Of a DNA stretch of 64,000 bases, positions 18,561 to 27,226 are shown in pieces. The first letter of the stretch is position 1. Each line of letters opens with the position of its first letter. Source of the stretch: Flavobacterium dankookense (lineage in GTDB: Bacteria > Bacteroidota > Bacteroidia > Flavobacteriales > Flavobacteriaceae); NCBI RefSeq assembly GCF_004362665.1, contig NZ_SNXR01000002.1:1-64000 (forward strand), in the 5' to 3' direction. Made by a program: the position numbers and the translations under genes. Below the pieces are notes generated by a model, which was not told where the DNA came from, did not search any database, and saw nothing but the letters and a program-made list of their open reading frames with translations.

Positions 18561-19262
18561 TTAATGACAGTTTGCTTTTTGTTGAACAAATAAATTGATG
18601 CTACTTGGTGAAACATAAGGAATTCCAATTGCTAAACCTCTAACTATAAATAGTATTCCAATAAAAACACCAACATAAGGAATTGCTTTTTGAATTTTAT
18701 TGCGAATGGATATAGTTAAAAACGAGTTGATATAAACCACACTGCTCATCATTGGAATTGTTCCCAACCCGAAGAAAAACATATACAAAACACCTAGACT
18801 TGCACTTTGCATTGCAATGGCTCCAAATAGCGCGACATAAACCATTCCGCAGGGTAAAAATCCATTGAGTAATCCAATAGTAAAAAGTGATTTATAGCTT
18901 TTGTTTTTAAATTGACTTCCTAGCTTGGTTTTTATTTTTGAAATAATTTGAAATATTGGTTTTGAAAAATTATATTTAGCAAAAAGGCGTTCAGGAATTA
19001 GAATTACAGCTATCATTAATACTCCAATTGCAATAGATAGATTTTGTTGAATTCCAGCCAGATAAAAACCTCTACCTAACAATCCAAATAACAATCCGAT
19101 AGTAGCGTAGGCTGTTAATCGACCTAAATGATAAGTTATAATTTGAGTTACTTTTTTTGCTTGATTGTTTCTATCAACAGGAAGCATCATAGCAATTGGT
19201 CCACACATACCAATGCAGTGTAAACTAGAAATTAATCCAAAAAGTAAAGCAGTGAATAGCAT
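18561..19262 (-). CDS. Sulfite exporter TauE/SafE-family membrane protein of the cco cluster
   Basis: 233 aa with about six hydrophobic segments. The first helix contains SLHCIGMCGPI, a Cys-x4-Cys motif typical of the family members found next to ccoH and thought to help copper or thiol transfer for cbb3 oxidase assembly. A second pseudo-repeat carries GFLPCGMVYVALFGA. It directly follows ccoH (2 bp gap), so co-expression with the oxidase is clear. A role in oxidase maturation is inferred from context; the name TauE/SafE should not be read as sulfite export. Confidence 0.85.
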   Translation of the reverse strand: MLFTALLFGLISSLHCIGMCGPIAMMLPVDRNNQAKKVTQIITYHLGRLTAYATIGLLFGLLGRGFYLAGIQQNLSIAIGVLMIAVILIPERLFAKYNFSKPIFQIISKIKTKLGSQFKNKSYKSLFTIGLLNGFLPCGMVYVALFGAIAMQSASLGVLYMFFFGLGTIPMMSSVVYINSFLTISIRNKIQKAIPYVGVFIGILFIVRGLAIGIPYVSPSSINLFVQQKANCH

Positions 19263-19264
19263 TT

Positions 19265-19714
19265 TTAGTTAAGATAAATGGTGTTTTTTGACTGGTATTC
19301 TTTATTGTTATATTCCCAATTCAAATTAATGTCCCAACGACCGCCTACCAAACTTTTTTTAGGTATGAGCAAAGTAGAATTAGATAGCGAAATCGGAATT
19401 TCAAAATCTAATTTTTTGTTAGACGGTCTGTATAAGGACACTTTTCCCTTAATATTTTTTGGATCAAATTTTGGAGGAAAGATGATTTTTATTTCTCCAG
19501 CTTCATTGATTATTTGTGGTTTTTCAACTAAATTTTGAGCATTCTGTATTCGAACCATTTCATCACCAAATTTGGCATCATGTTTATAATATTCTTCAAC
19601 CACAAGTTCGTTGTCATATTTTGAATTCGATTGCACTTTGATAACAAAATACAATATAAAAGACATAAAAAGTGTGAATGCAATTACGATTCCTGTTCCC
19701 CAATTAATTTTCAT
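19265..19714 (-). CDS. ccoH: FixH/CcoH family cbb3 oxidase assembly protein
   Basis: 149 aa. One N-terminal transmembrane helix (GTGIVIAFTLFMSFILYFVI) is followed by a periplasmic domain with VEEYYKHDAKFGDEM, a family-typical stretch, and beta-strand sequence rich in Lys. FixH/CcoH proteins help copper insertion and stabilise the cbb3 oxidase. The gene lies 15 bp after ccoG and 2 bp before the SafE-like gene. Confidence 0.9.
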   Translation of the reverse strand: MKINWGTGIVIAFTLFMSFILYFVIKVQSNSKYDNELVVEEYYKHDAKFGDEMVRIQNAQNLVEKPQIINEAGEIKIIFPPKFDPKNIKGKVSLYRPSNKKLDFEIPISLSNSTLLIPKKSLVGGRWDINLNWEYNNKEYQSKNTIYLN

Positions 19715-19729
19715 GCTATTTGTTTTAGA

Positions 19730-21148
19730 TTAATCAAAACTTCTCGGACTTAAAAAACTAGTGGTTGTTGTTTCTATTTTTTTGGTTCCATTATAAACTT
19801 CAATCTTTATTTTAGTTTTATCGTTTTCTAGTAGTGCACTATTTATTTCAACAAACAAAGTTCCTTTTGACATTCCTTGTTTTTTTACTTTAAAATCTTT
19901 TTGTCCGACTACTGTTAAAGTTCCTTTGATATTGATTAGTTTTAAATGAATATCATTAAAATCTTCATTAGTTTTATTTATGATTTTGAAAGTATATACA
20001 TTGCTTATATTATCGCCTTTGTGTTGATAAAGTTGACCTGGTAATCTCAGAATAACCGCTTCTACTTCAGTCCTAAGAAATAAAAGACCACTTAAAATTC
20101 CAATTAAAATGAATAAAACAGCAGTGTAACCTTTCATCCTAGTTGTGAATTTGAACTTTTCTTTTTTCTCAATTTCATCTTCAGAAGCATATCGAATAAG
20201 ACCTTTTGGCAGTCCAACACTTTCCATAATTGTATCACACTCATCAATACAAGCAGTACAATTGATGCATTCTAACTGTGTTCCATTTCTAATATCAATT
20301 CCTGTTGGACAAACGTGAACACATAGTTTACAGTCAATACAATCACCTTTTCCAGTGGTTGAACGATCTTCATTTTTATTAAATTTAGCTCTACCGGTTT
20401 CTTTTTCGCCTCGAACAAAATCGTAAGCAACATTTATAGATTTATTATCCAAAAGTACGCCTTGTAATCTTCCATAAGGACAAGCAATGATACAGACTTG
20501 TTCTCTGAACCAAGCGAAAATAAAATAGAAAACACCAGTAAAAATCAATAAAGCGATTAGTGTTCCAAGATGATTTTTTGGACCATCTTCAATCATTTTA
20601 AACAGTTCATCGCTGCTTATTAAATAGGCGAGGAAAACGTTAGCAATAAAGAATGATATTATTAAAAAAATCAACCATTTTAGCCCTTTTTTTCTAATTT
20701 TTTCGGCATTCCATTCTTGTTTAGAAAGTCTAATTTGAGCACCACGATCGCCTTCAATCCAGTATTCAATTCTTCTGAAAACCATTTCAAGAAAAATAGT
20801 TTGTGGACAAATCCATCCGCAAAAAATTCGTCCAAAAATGACTGTAAACAGGATGACGAATACAACGCCAATTATCATAAAAAGAACAAAAATGTAAAAG
20901 TCTTGTGGCCAAAAAGGAAATCCAAAGATGTTGAATCGTCTTTCAAGGACATTAAACATCATGAATTGGTTGCCATTTACTTTTAAAAATGGATTAGCAA
21001 TTAAAATCAATAACAATACATAACTAACCCATTTCCTATAGTCATAAAATTTCCCAGAAGGTTTTTTTGGAAAAATAAATTTCCTTTGACCTTTTTCGTC
21101 AATTGTTCCGATACTATCGCGAAATGATTCGTCTGGCAAATTTGGCAT
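19730..21148 (-). CDS. ccoG: CcoG (FixG/RdxA) membrane ferredoxin-like protein
   Basis: 472 aa. It has several transmembrane helices, then a polyferredoxin region: GRIFCGWICPQT, CIIACPYGRLQGV, CIDCKLCVHVCPTGID and CINCTACIDECD, which together bind two [4Fe-4S] clusters. A periplasmic Ig-like domain forms the C-terminus. CcoG proteins reduce Cu(II) to Cu(I) for cbb3 oxidase assembly. The start is 4 bp after the ccoP stop codon. Confidence 0.95.
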   Translation of the reverse strand: MPNLPDESFRDSIGTIDEKGQRKFIFPKKPSGKFYDYRKWVSYVLLLILIANPFLKVNGNQFMMFNVLERRFNIFGFPFWPQDFYIFVLFMIIGVVFVILFTVIFGRIFCGWICPQTIFLEMVFRRIEYWIEGDRGAQIRLSKQEWNAEKIRKKGLKWLIFLIISFFIANVFLAYLISSDELFKMIEDGPKNHLGTLIALLIFTGVFYFIFAWFREQVCIIACPYGRLQGVLLDNKSINVAYDFVRGEKETGRAKFNKNEDRSTTGKGDCIDCKLCVHVCPTGIDIRNGTQLECINCTACIDECDTIMESVGLPKGLIRYASEDEIEKKEKFKFTTRMKGYTAVLFILIGILSGLLFLRTEVEAVILRLPGQLYQHKGDNISNVYTFKIINKTNEDFNDIHLKLINIKGTLTVVGQKDFKVKKQGMSKGTLFVEINSALLENDKTKIKIEVYNGTKKIETTTTSFLSPRSFD

Positions 21149-21152
21149 TTTT

Positions 21153-22088
21153 TTAATTTTTTGTTTTTAAACTATCTGATTTGATATTTGTGCTATCAAT
21201 TTTAGTTGTAACTTTTTCTGCCCAAATTTCTCCTTCAGCTACTTTTGCATCTTTAGGATTAGTGCCTTGTAGTGATAAAATATAACTCGCTACTTTTTGC
21301 ATTTCTTTAGGTTTTAGAGTTCCTTTCCAAGAAATCATTCCTTTACTATCGCGACCACCATTCATTATGGTATGGAAAACATTTTTAATTCCGCCACCTA
21401 AAATCCAATGGTCATCAGTTAAGTTTGGACCAATTGTTCCACCGCCATCTGCTCTGTGACAAGCAGCACAATTTGTATCAAAAATGGTTTTTCCCTCAGC
21501 TAAACTTGGTTTGTCAGTTAACAAAGTCACCGATTTTTCATCCATCATATCGGGTGCTGTTTTCATGTATTCTGCAATCTCAATTTTAGCTTGTGCCATT
21601 TCTTTTTGGAGTTCCATTTCTTGGTCATCAGCACCAGCGAAATGAAAACGAAACAGATAAATACCTGCAAAAACAATGGTTATATAGAATAGATAAACCC
21701 ACCATGGAGGTAAAGTATTGTCTAATTCTTTTATTCCGTCATAATCATGATCTAATAAAAGTTGATTTTCTTTATCAATAGGAACAGTTCTGGTCAATTT
21801 GTGCATTAGACTTTTATACCATTCACTGTCTCTGAAACTCAAGTTTTGAGCTTGTTTTAGTTTTTCTTTTTGTTCTTCTGTTAATAAATGATAGGTTACA
21901 TTATCAACTGCTTTATTCACGATTTCAATTGCGATGAGTAGAAAAAGAAATACACCTAAAAACAATAGTATCATAGGGTATTTGATGAATGCAGGTCTAT
22001 CACCTGAGTCGATAAAATACTCCATCGCTGCACCAACTGAAAAGAAAATGACAGGAATTCTGATATATGATGGGATTAATTTTTTCAT
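21153..22088 (-). CDS. ccoP: cbb3-type cytochrome c oxidase subunit III (CcoP), single haem
   Basis: 311 aa. An N-terminal membrane segment (about 38-58) is followed by DSEWYKSLMHKLTRTVPIDKE, a second helix (about 130-148, PWWVYLFYITIVFAGIYLF) and a periplasmic cytochrome c domain. Only one haem c motif is present, CAACH at 207-211, with a distal Met in the MISWKGTL region. Proteobacterial CcoP usually has two haems, whereas the one-haem form is common in Bacteroidota. It passes electrons to CcoO. Confidence 0.93.
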   Translation of the reverse strand: MKKLIPSYIRIPVIFFSVGAAMEYFIDSGDRPAFIKYPMILLFLGVFLFLLIAIEIVNKAVDNVTYHLLTEEQKEKLKQAQNLSFRDSEWYKSLMHKLTRTVPIDKENQLLLDHDYDGIKELDNTLPPWWVYLFYITIVFAGIYLFRFHFAGADDQEMELQKEMAQAKIEIAEYMKTAPDMMDEKSVTLLTDKPSLAEGKTIFDTNCAACHRADGGGTIGPNLTDDHWILGGGIKNVFHTIMNGGRDSKGMISWKGTLKPKEMQKVASYILSLQGTNPKDAKVAEGEIWAEKVTTKIDSTNIKSDSLKTKN

Positions 22089-22110
22089 TTCTTTAGATTT
22101 AAAAATTATA

Positions 22111-22281
22111 TTAATTGTCCTTTAAAGGAATGTTGCTTAATTCTTCTATTTTTTCTTTTCTATACGATGAAACCCAGATTGTTAATCCAACAAAAAAGGA
22201 AAAGAAAATGACTAATGAAACTATTGGATATATTTCAACACCAGCAATTGTTTCCATATTGTGTTTTATTTGCTCAAACAT
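22111..22281 (-). CDS. ccoQ: CcoQ-like small subunit of cbb3 oxidase
   Basis: 56 aa, easily missed because of its length. Translation begins MFEQIKHNMETIAGVEIYP at ATG 22281, then one transmembrane helix (IVSLVIFFSFFVGLTIWV) and a basic/acidic tail ending IPLKDN. The size, topology and position between ccoNO and ccoP match CcoQ, which stabilises the oxidase complex. It starts 4 bp after the ccoNO stop codon. Confidence 0.88.
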   Translation of the reverse strand: MFEQIKHNMETIAGVEIYPIVSLVIFFSFFVGLTIWVSSYRKEKIEELSNIPLKDN

Positions 22282-22285
22282 GACT

Positions 22286-24475
22286 TTATTTTTTTGCGTT
22301 ATCTTTTACTTTAATATCTGTTCCTAATCTTTGAAGATAGGCTATCAAAGCCACGATTTCTCTCTCGTTCATTGGAACAAATTCTTCGCCTTTTGCTGCT
22401 GCTTTTTTCTTGCTTTCATCATAACTTTTTACAAAGTCAGGATCTGTTTTTAAATTTTCTTCAATTTTTAATGCTTGAGTTCTTAAATCTTTTAGACCGT
22501 TTTCAATTTCATTTTTGGAATAAGGAACTCCAAGAGTAACCATAGCTTGCATTTTCTTTTGCGTTAAAGAAATATCCAAAGGCTCATTATCAAATAACCA
22601 TTTATAGCTTGGCATAATCGAGCCCGATGATGTGCTTTGCGGACTCCACATGTGGTTAAAATGCCAGTTATCATTGTATTTTCCACCTTCACGTTGTAAA
22701 TCTGGTCCTGTCCGTTTTGAACCCCAAAGGAATGGATGATCATAAACATATTCGCCAGCTTTTGATTGTGGTCCATAACGTTCTACTTCACTTCGGAATG
22801 GTCTAATCATTTGTGAATGACAACCAACACAACCTTCTCTTATATATAAATCGCGACCTTCTAATTCTAACGGTGTGTATGGTTTTACACTTGCAATGGT
22901 TGGAATATTAGATTTAACCATGATAGTTGGTACGATTTGAATTATTCCACCAATTAGAATTGCAACTGTTGCTAAAAGTGTTAATTGTATAGGTTTTCTT
23001 TCTAACCAAGAGTGATATTTTTCTCCTTTTAATCTTGCAGCATTTATTTTTACTAATTCGGGTGCTTCAGCAAATTCATCCTCTACATTGGCATTAGCTC
23101 TAACAGTTTGAATGATGTTATAAACTAAGATGAACATTCCAATTAAATACATTGTTCCACCAATTGCTCTCATCCAATACATTGGCATAATTTGAGTAAC
23201 TGTTTCAAGGAAATTTCCATAAGTTAATGTTCCATCAGGATTGAATTGTTTCCACATTGAAGCTTGAAGAAATCCTGCAACATACATTGGAAGAGCATAA
23301 AGTATAATTCCTAAAGTTCCAATCCAAAAGTGAAAATTGGCTAGTTTGGTTGAATATAGTTTTCCTTTTGTCATTCTTGGAATTAACCAATAAATGATAC
23401 CAAAAGCCATAAATCCATTCCAGGCTAAAGCACCAACGTGAACGTGAGCGACAATCCAATCGGTGAAGTGAGCAATAGCGTTAACATTTTTTAGTGATAG
23501 CATTGGTCCTTCAAAAGTTGCCATACCATAACCAGTAATGGCTACTACGAAAAATTTCAAAACGGGTTCAGTTCTAACTTTATCCCATGCACCTCTAAGT
23601 GTCAAAAGTCCGTTAATCATTCCACCCCAAGATGGAGCAATTAGCATAATTGAAAATACAACTCCTAGATTTTGAGCCCAATTTGGCAATGCAGAATATA
23701 ATAAATGATGTGGTCCAGCCCATATGTAGATGAAAATTAACGACCAAAAATGGACAATCGATAATCGGTAAGAATAAACCGGACGATTAGCAGCTTTCGG
23801 TAGATAGTAATACATTAATCCTAAAAAAGGAGTTGTTAAGAAAAAAGCAACAGCATTATGACCATACCACCATTGTACTAATGCATCTTGAACACCTGCA
23901 TATACAGAGTAGCTTTTCATGGCAGAAACAGGTAATTCTAAACTGTTGAAAATATGTAAAACGGCAACGGTTACAAAAGTTGCGAGATAAAACCAAATTG
24001 CTACGTACAAGTGTCGTTCTCTTCTTTTGAGAATTGTACCAATCATATTGATGCCAAAAACTACCCAAATTAGCGCAATAGCTATGTCGATTGGCCATTC
24101 TAATTCAGCATATTCTTTTGAAGAAGTGTAGCCTAATGGTAAAGAAATGGCTGCAGCGACAATAATTAATTGCCAACCCCAGAAATTGATATTACTCAAT
24201 AAGTCGCTAAACATTCTAGCTTTTAGCAATCGTTGTAGAGAATAATAAATTCCCGCGAACATTGCATTTCCAACAAAGGCAAAAATAACCGCATTGGTAT
24301 GTAAAGGTCTTAATCTCCCAAAACTCAACCAAGAAATTCCTTCGGTTAGGTTTGGAAAGAGAAACAAAAAGGCTAGTAAAAGCCCAACAAGCATTCCTAC
24401 TACACCAAAAACGATTGTAGCATAAATGAACTTCTTTACAATTTTGTTGTCATAATAAAATTGTTGCATTTCCAT
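22286..24475 (-). CDS. ccoN: cbb3-type cytochrome c oxidase, fused subunits I and II (CcoN-CcoO)
   Basis: 729 aa. Residues 1 to about 470 form the 12-helix CcoN core, with haem and copper ligands in HTNAVIFAF, WWYGHNAVAFFLT, GPHHLLYSALPNW and HFTDWIVAHVHVG. Residues from about 500 form CcoO: a membrane anchor, then a cytochrome c domain with CVGCH at 549-553 and the family motif SQMIRPFRSE. The fusion into one polypeptide is the usual Bacteroidota form. The enzyme reduces oxygen to water with high affinity and conserves energy. It lies 2 bp after ccoS. Confidence 0.97.
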   Translation of the reverse strand: MEMQQFYYDNKIVKKFIYATIVFGVVGMLVGLLLAFLFLFPNLTEGISWLSFGRLRPLHTNAVIFAFVGNAMFAGIYYSLQRLLKARMFSDLLSNINFWGWQLIIVAAAISLPLGYTSSKEYAELEWPIDIAIALIWVVFGINMIGTILKRRERHLYVAIWFYLATFVTVAVLHIFNSLELPVSAMKSYSVYAGVQDALVQWWYGHNAVAFFLTTPFLGLMYYYLPKAANRPVYSYRLSIVHFWSLIFIYIWAGPHHLLYSALPNWAQNLGVVFSIMLIAPSWGGMINGLLTLRGAWDKVRTEPVLKFFVVAITGYGMATFEGPMLSLKNVNAIAHFTDWIVAHVHVGALAWNGFMAFGIIYWLIPRMTKGKLYSTKLANFHFWIGTLGIILYALPMYVAGFLQASMWKQFNPDGTLTYGNFLETVTQIMPMYWMRAIGGTMYLIGMFILVYNIIQTVRANANVEDEFAEAPELVKINAARLKGEKYHSWLERKPIQLTLLATVAILIGGIIQIVPTIMVKSNIPTIASVKPYTPLELEGRDLYIREGCVGCHSQMIRPFRSEVERYGPQSKAGEYVYDHPFLWGSKRTGPDLQREGGKYNDNWHFNHMWSPQSTSSGSIMPSYKWLFDNEPLDISLTQKKMQAMVTLGVPYSKNEIENGLKDLRTQALKIEENLKTDPDFVKSYDESKKKAAAKGEEFVPMNEREIVALIAYLQRLGTDIKVKDNAKK

Positions 24476-24477
24476 AA

Positions 24478-24669
24478 TTAAATTTGTTTTTCTTTAGTTA
24501 TTCGTTTTGATTTTGGTTTTACTTTTTTCAGTTCATCGTCAAAAAGCATTCTGACTGATGGTGTATAATCGTCATCATACTGTCCGTTTTTAACTGCCCA
24601 TATGAAGGCAACAAAAAAACAAACGGCAACGATGATGCTAATAGAGATTAATAAATAAATGACACTCAT
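24478..24669 (-). CDS. ccoS: cbb3 oxidase assembly protein CcoS
   Basis: 63 aa. One transmembrane helix (VIYLLISISIIVAVCFFVAF) is followed by WAVKNGQYDDDYTPSVRML, the conserved CcoS pattern (W..K.GQ.DD...P..R.L). CcoS is needed for cofactor insertion in the oxidase. It is the first gene of the cco structural operon and lies just behind the Fnr-type promoter. Confidence 0.93.
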   Translation of the reverse strand: MSVIYLLISISIIVAVCFFVAFIWAVKNGQYDDDYTPSVRMLFDDELKKVKPKSKRITKEKQI

Positions 24670-24686
24670 ACCTTAATTTGTGTTAA

Positions 24687-24694
24687 CAAAGTTA
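24687..24694 (-). promoter_or_regulatory. -7 promoter element of the cco operon
   Basis: The minus strand reads TAACTTTG (TAnnTTTG). The predicted start is near 24682, 13 nt before the ccoS ATG. No TTTG is present at -33, as expected for a promoter that relies on an activator. Confidence 0.75.
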
Positions 24695-24716
24695 CTATTG
24701 CGAATCCTCAATAAAC

Positions 24717-24730
24717 ATGATATTTATCAT
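24717..24730. promoter_or_regulatory. Fnr-type operator (ATGAT-ATTT-ATCAT) of the cco operon
   Basis: The outer ATGAT/ATCAT half-sites are perfectly palindromic. The centre (24723.5) is 36.5 nt upstream of the last G of the -7 element (24687), the same geometry as at hemN and ccoI. Confidence 0.82.
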
Positions 24731-24746
24731 ACCTTACTCTTCAATT

Positions 24747-27134
24747 TTATTTTAAATTTTTGCTGTAAAAATTGCTCATTATCGTTACGAAACTTACAAT
24801 TGTTATTGTGCTCAACGGCATGATTATAGCGGCAACTAATGGAAGAAGATTACCAGTTAAAGCATAGGTTAAACCAATAATGTTGTAGAGAATTGATAGT
24901 CCAAAACTCATTTTTATCGTTGTGATTGCCTTTTTTGATAGTTTTAAAAAATAGTTCAGTTTTTGAAATTGGCTTGCATCTAAAATGGCATCACAAGCGG
25001 GAGAAAAGACATTTACATTTTCAGAAATAGAAATCCCAATATTACTTTGTGCTAATGCTCCAGCATCATTTAATCCGTCGCCAACCATCATTACATTTTC
25101 GCCTTTTTCTTGAAGTTTTTTTATGAACTCTAATTTTTGCTCTGGCTTTTGATTAAAAACCAATTCAGTATTTTTAGGTAATAATTTCTCCAAAATAGGT
25201 CGTTCACCTTCATTATCGCCTGATAAAACTTTTATTTGATAATTGGAACTTAAGTGATTAAATAATTCTGACAATCCTTTTCGATATTCATTGTTGAAAA
25301 TGAATTTCCCATAATATTCCTCGTCGATTTTTATATGAACCGTTGTTTGCTGTATTGAAGTTTCTTCCGTCTTTTTAACAAAATTTGAAGAGCCAACTTG
25401 AATTTTATGATTATCAATGTTTGCTTCAATTCCTTTTCCTGTGATTTCATTAAAATGGGAAATTTTCATTTTTTTAGCATCGGGAAGAAAATCATATAAC
25501 ATTCTGCTTAATGGATGATTGGATGCTTGTAGACTATTTTTTAAAATGCCTAATTGTATTGTCGAAAGTGACTTTCCTTCATAGGTAATATTTGATTTTT
25601 TATTGGTAGTTATTGTTCCCGTTTTATCAAAAACTATTGTCGTTACTTTTGCTAATTGCTCAATAACTAGCGCGTTTTTTAGATAAAATTTCTTTTTTCC
25701 TAAAATTCTTAAAACGTTACCAAAAGTGAATGGAGCAGTCAATGCCAATGCACATGGACAAGCAACAATTAAAACTGCAGTAAAGACATTGAATGCAGTA
25801 TTTAAATCAATAAATATCCAATAGCCAAAACCTAAAAACGAAATGATTAATAGAATAGGAGTGAAGTAGCGACTAACTTTATCTGTTATCGTTTTGTGTT
25901 TTTGTTCAACTTTTTTTTGAAAAACATCGTTGCTCCAAAGTTGGGTTAAATAGCTTTGTGAAACAGTATGTAAAACATCCATTTCTATGGCTTTTCCAAT
26001 TTGTTTTCCACCAGCAAAAACTTTGTCTCCCGATTTTTTTGTGATTGGAATAGCTTCACCGGTAACAAAACTGTAATCTATAGCTGCTTTTTCAGTAATT
26101 AAAATTCCGTCAACAGGAATGAGTTCCTGATTGCGAATCAATAATCTGTCACCTTTTTGAATATCATAAATTGGAATACTTTCCTCTACTGTGTCTTTAA
26201 TTCTTGTAATTGCAATTGGGAAATACGATTTAAAATCTCTTTCAAAGCTTAGGAAACTGTATGTTTTTATTTGAAACATTTTGCCTAAAAGCATGAAGAA
26301 AATCAATCCAGTTAGACTATCAAAAAATCCTGAACCATAATCCATCACAATATCAAAAGTACTTCGTATAAAAAATATTATGATTCCTAAAGCAATTGGA
26401 ATATCAATATTCAACATTCCAGATTTAATGCTTTTATAGGCAGAAACATAGTAGATATTTGCGGAATAAAAAAAACTTGGAAGCGATAAAGCAAAAATTA
26501 ACCATCTAAAAAATCCTTTGTAATGTTCCAGCCAATATTCTCCGACTTCAAAATATTCAGGAAAGGACAATAACATTATGTTTCCAAAAGAAAAGAAAGC
26601 CACACCAAGTCGATAGGTTAAACTTCTATCATGGTTAATTTTGCCACTTTCATAATTCTCTAAACTGATGTATGGTTCATATCCAATGGAACTTAATAAA
26701 TTAACAATTGCTTTTAAATTGGTTTTTGTTGGATTGAAAGTAACTCGTACTGTTTTTTCAGGAAAATTAACCTGAGAGGAAATTATTCCTTCTTGAAGAC
26801 GTTGTAGATTTTCCAAAATCCAAATGCACGAACTGCAATGAATATGAGGAATATTAAGTGAAACAATAGCGGTTGTGTCTTCTTTAAATTCAAGGAGTTT
26901 TGAAACAATGCTTTCATTTTCTAAAAAATCATATTTTCCTTTTATATCTTGTGGTGTTGCTCCAGGTGAGTTTTCGAAATCATAGTAACAAGTCATATCA
27001 TTGAGAGCAAAAATCTCGTAGACAGTTTTACAACCACTACAGCAGAATTTTTTCTCGTCAAAAATAATTTCGTCTTCTTTTACAATATCTAAACCACAAT
27101 GGAAACAATTTGGTGTGTCCATAACTTTACTCAT
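24747..27134 (-). CDS. ccoI: Copper-translocating P-type ATPase for cbb3 oxidase (CcoI/FixI)
   Basis: 795 aa. The N-terminus has a Cys-rich metal-binding segment (NCFHCGLDI...FCCSGCKTVYEI) and a heavy-metal domain with HCSSCIWILE. The membrane part carries the ion-binding ACPCALALTAPF. The cytoplasmic domains contain TGEAIP, the phosphorylation site DKTGT and GDGLNDAGAL. The two N-terminal Cys domains mark the FixI/CcoI subgroup, which exports copper to the periplasm for the oxidase. ATG 27134 (MSKVMDTPN) is used; ATG 27122 is an alternative. The gene has its own Fnr-type promoter and lies 77 bp upstream of the ccoS start. Confidence 0.95.
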   Translation of the reverse strand: MSKVMDTPNCFHCGLDIVKEDEIIFDEKKFCCSGCKTVYEIFALNDMTCYYDFENSPGATPQDIKGKYDFLENESIVSKLLEFKEDTTAIVSLNIPHIHCSSCIWILENLQRLQEGIISSQVNFPEKTVRVTFNPTKTNLKAIVNLLSSIGYEPYISLENYESGKINHDRSLTYRLGVAFFSFGNIMLLSFPEYFEVGEYWLEHYKGFFRWLIFALSLPSFFYSANIYYVSAYKSIKSGMLNIDIPIALGIIIFFIRSTFDIVMDYGSGFFDSLTGLIFFMLLGKMFQIKTYSFLSFERDFKSYFPIAITRIKDTVEESIPIYDIQKGDRLLIRNQELIPVDGILITEKAAIDYSFVTGEAIPITKKSGDKVFAGGKQIGKAIEMDVLHTVSQSYLTQLWSNDVFQKKVEQKHKTITDKVSRYFTPILLIISFLGFGYWIFIDLNTAFNVFTAVLIVACPCALALTAPFTFGNVLRILGKKKFYLKNALVIEQLAKVTTIVFDKTGTITTNKKSNITYEGKSLSTIQLGILKNSLQASNHPLSRMLYDFLPDAKKMKISHFNEITGKGIEANIDNHKIQVGSSNFVKKTEETSIQQTTVHIKIDEEYYGKFIFNNEYRKGLSELFNHLSSNYQIKVLSGDNEGERPILEKLLPKNTELVFNQKPEQKLEFIKKLQEKGENVMMVGDGLNDAGALAQSNIGISISENVNVFSPACDAILDASQFQKLNYFLKLSKKAITTIKMSFGLSILYNIIGLTYALTGNLLPLVAAIIMPLSTITIVSFVTIMSNFYSKNLK

Positions 27135-27145
27135 TTTACCTGGAG

Positions 27146-27153
27146 CAAAGGTT
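27146..27153 (-). promoter_or_regulatory. -7-like element of ccoI
   Basis: The minus strand reads AACCTTTG, one mismatch from TAnnTTTG. It lies exactly 36.5 nt from the centre of the Fnr-type operator at 27176-27189. The predicted transcript starts near 27141, 7 nt before the ATG. Confidence 0.6.
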
Positions 27154-27175
27154 GGTTAAAGCTTTTACAAGAAAT

Positions 27176-27189
27176 ATGATTTTTATCAT
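27176..27189. promoter_or_regulatory. Fnr-type operator (ATGAT-TTTT-ATCAT) shared by ccoI and the regulator gene
   Basis: Perfect ATGAT/ATCAT half-sites in the 92-bp gap between divergent ccoI and the Fnr-like gene. For ccoI it sits at the activating distance. For the regulator gene its centre is 23.5 nt from the last G of the -7 element, so it covers the -33 position and would block RNA polymerase. Confidence 0.8.
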
Positions 27190-27198
27190 ATAAAAGTG

Positions 27199-27206
27199 TA
27201 ATTTTG
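27199..27206 (+). promoter_or_regulatory. -7 promoter element of the Fnr-like regulator gene
   Basis: TAATTTTG (TAnnTTTG), 20 nt before the ATG at 27227. The -33 position (27176-27179) lies within the palindromic operator, suggesting self-repression. Confidence 0.65.
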
Positions 27207-27226
27207 CTCGAACGAAATCTTTTGTT

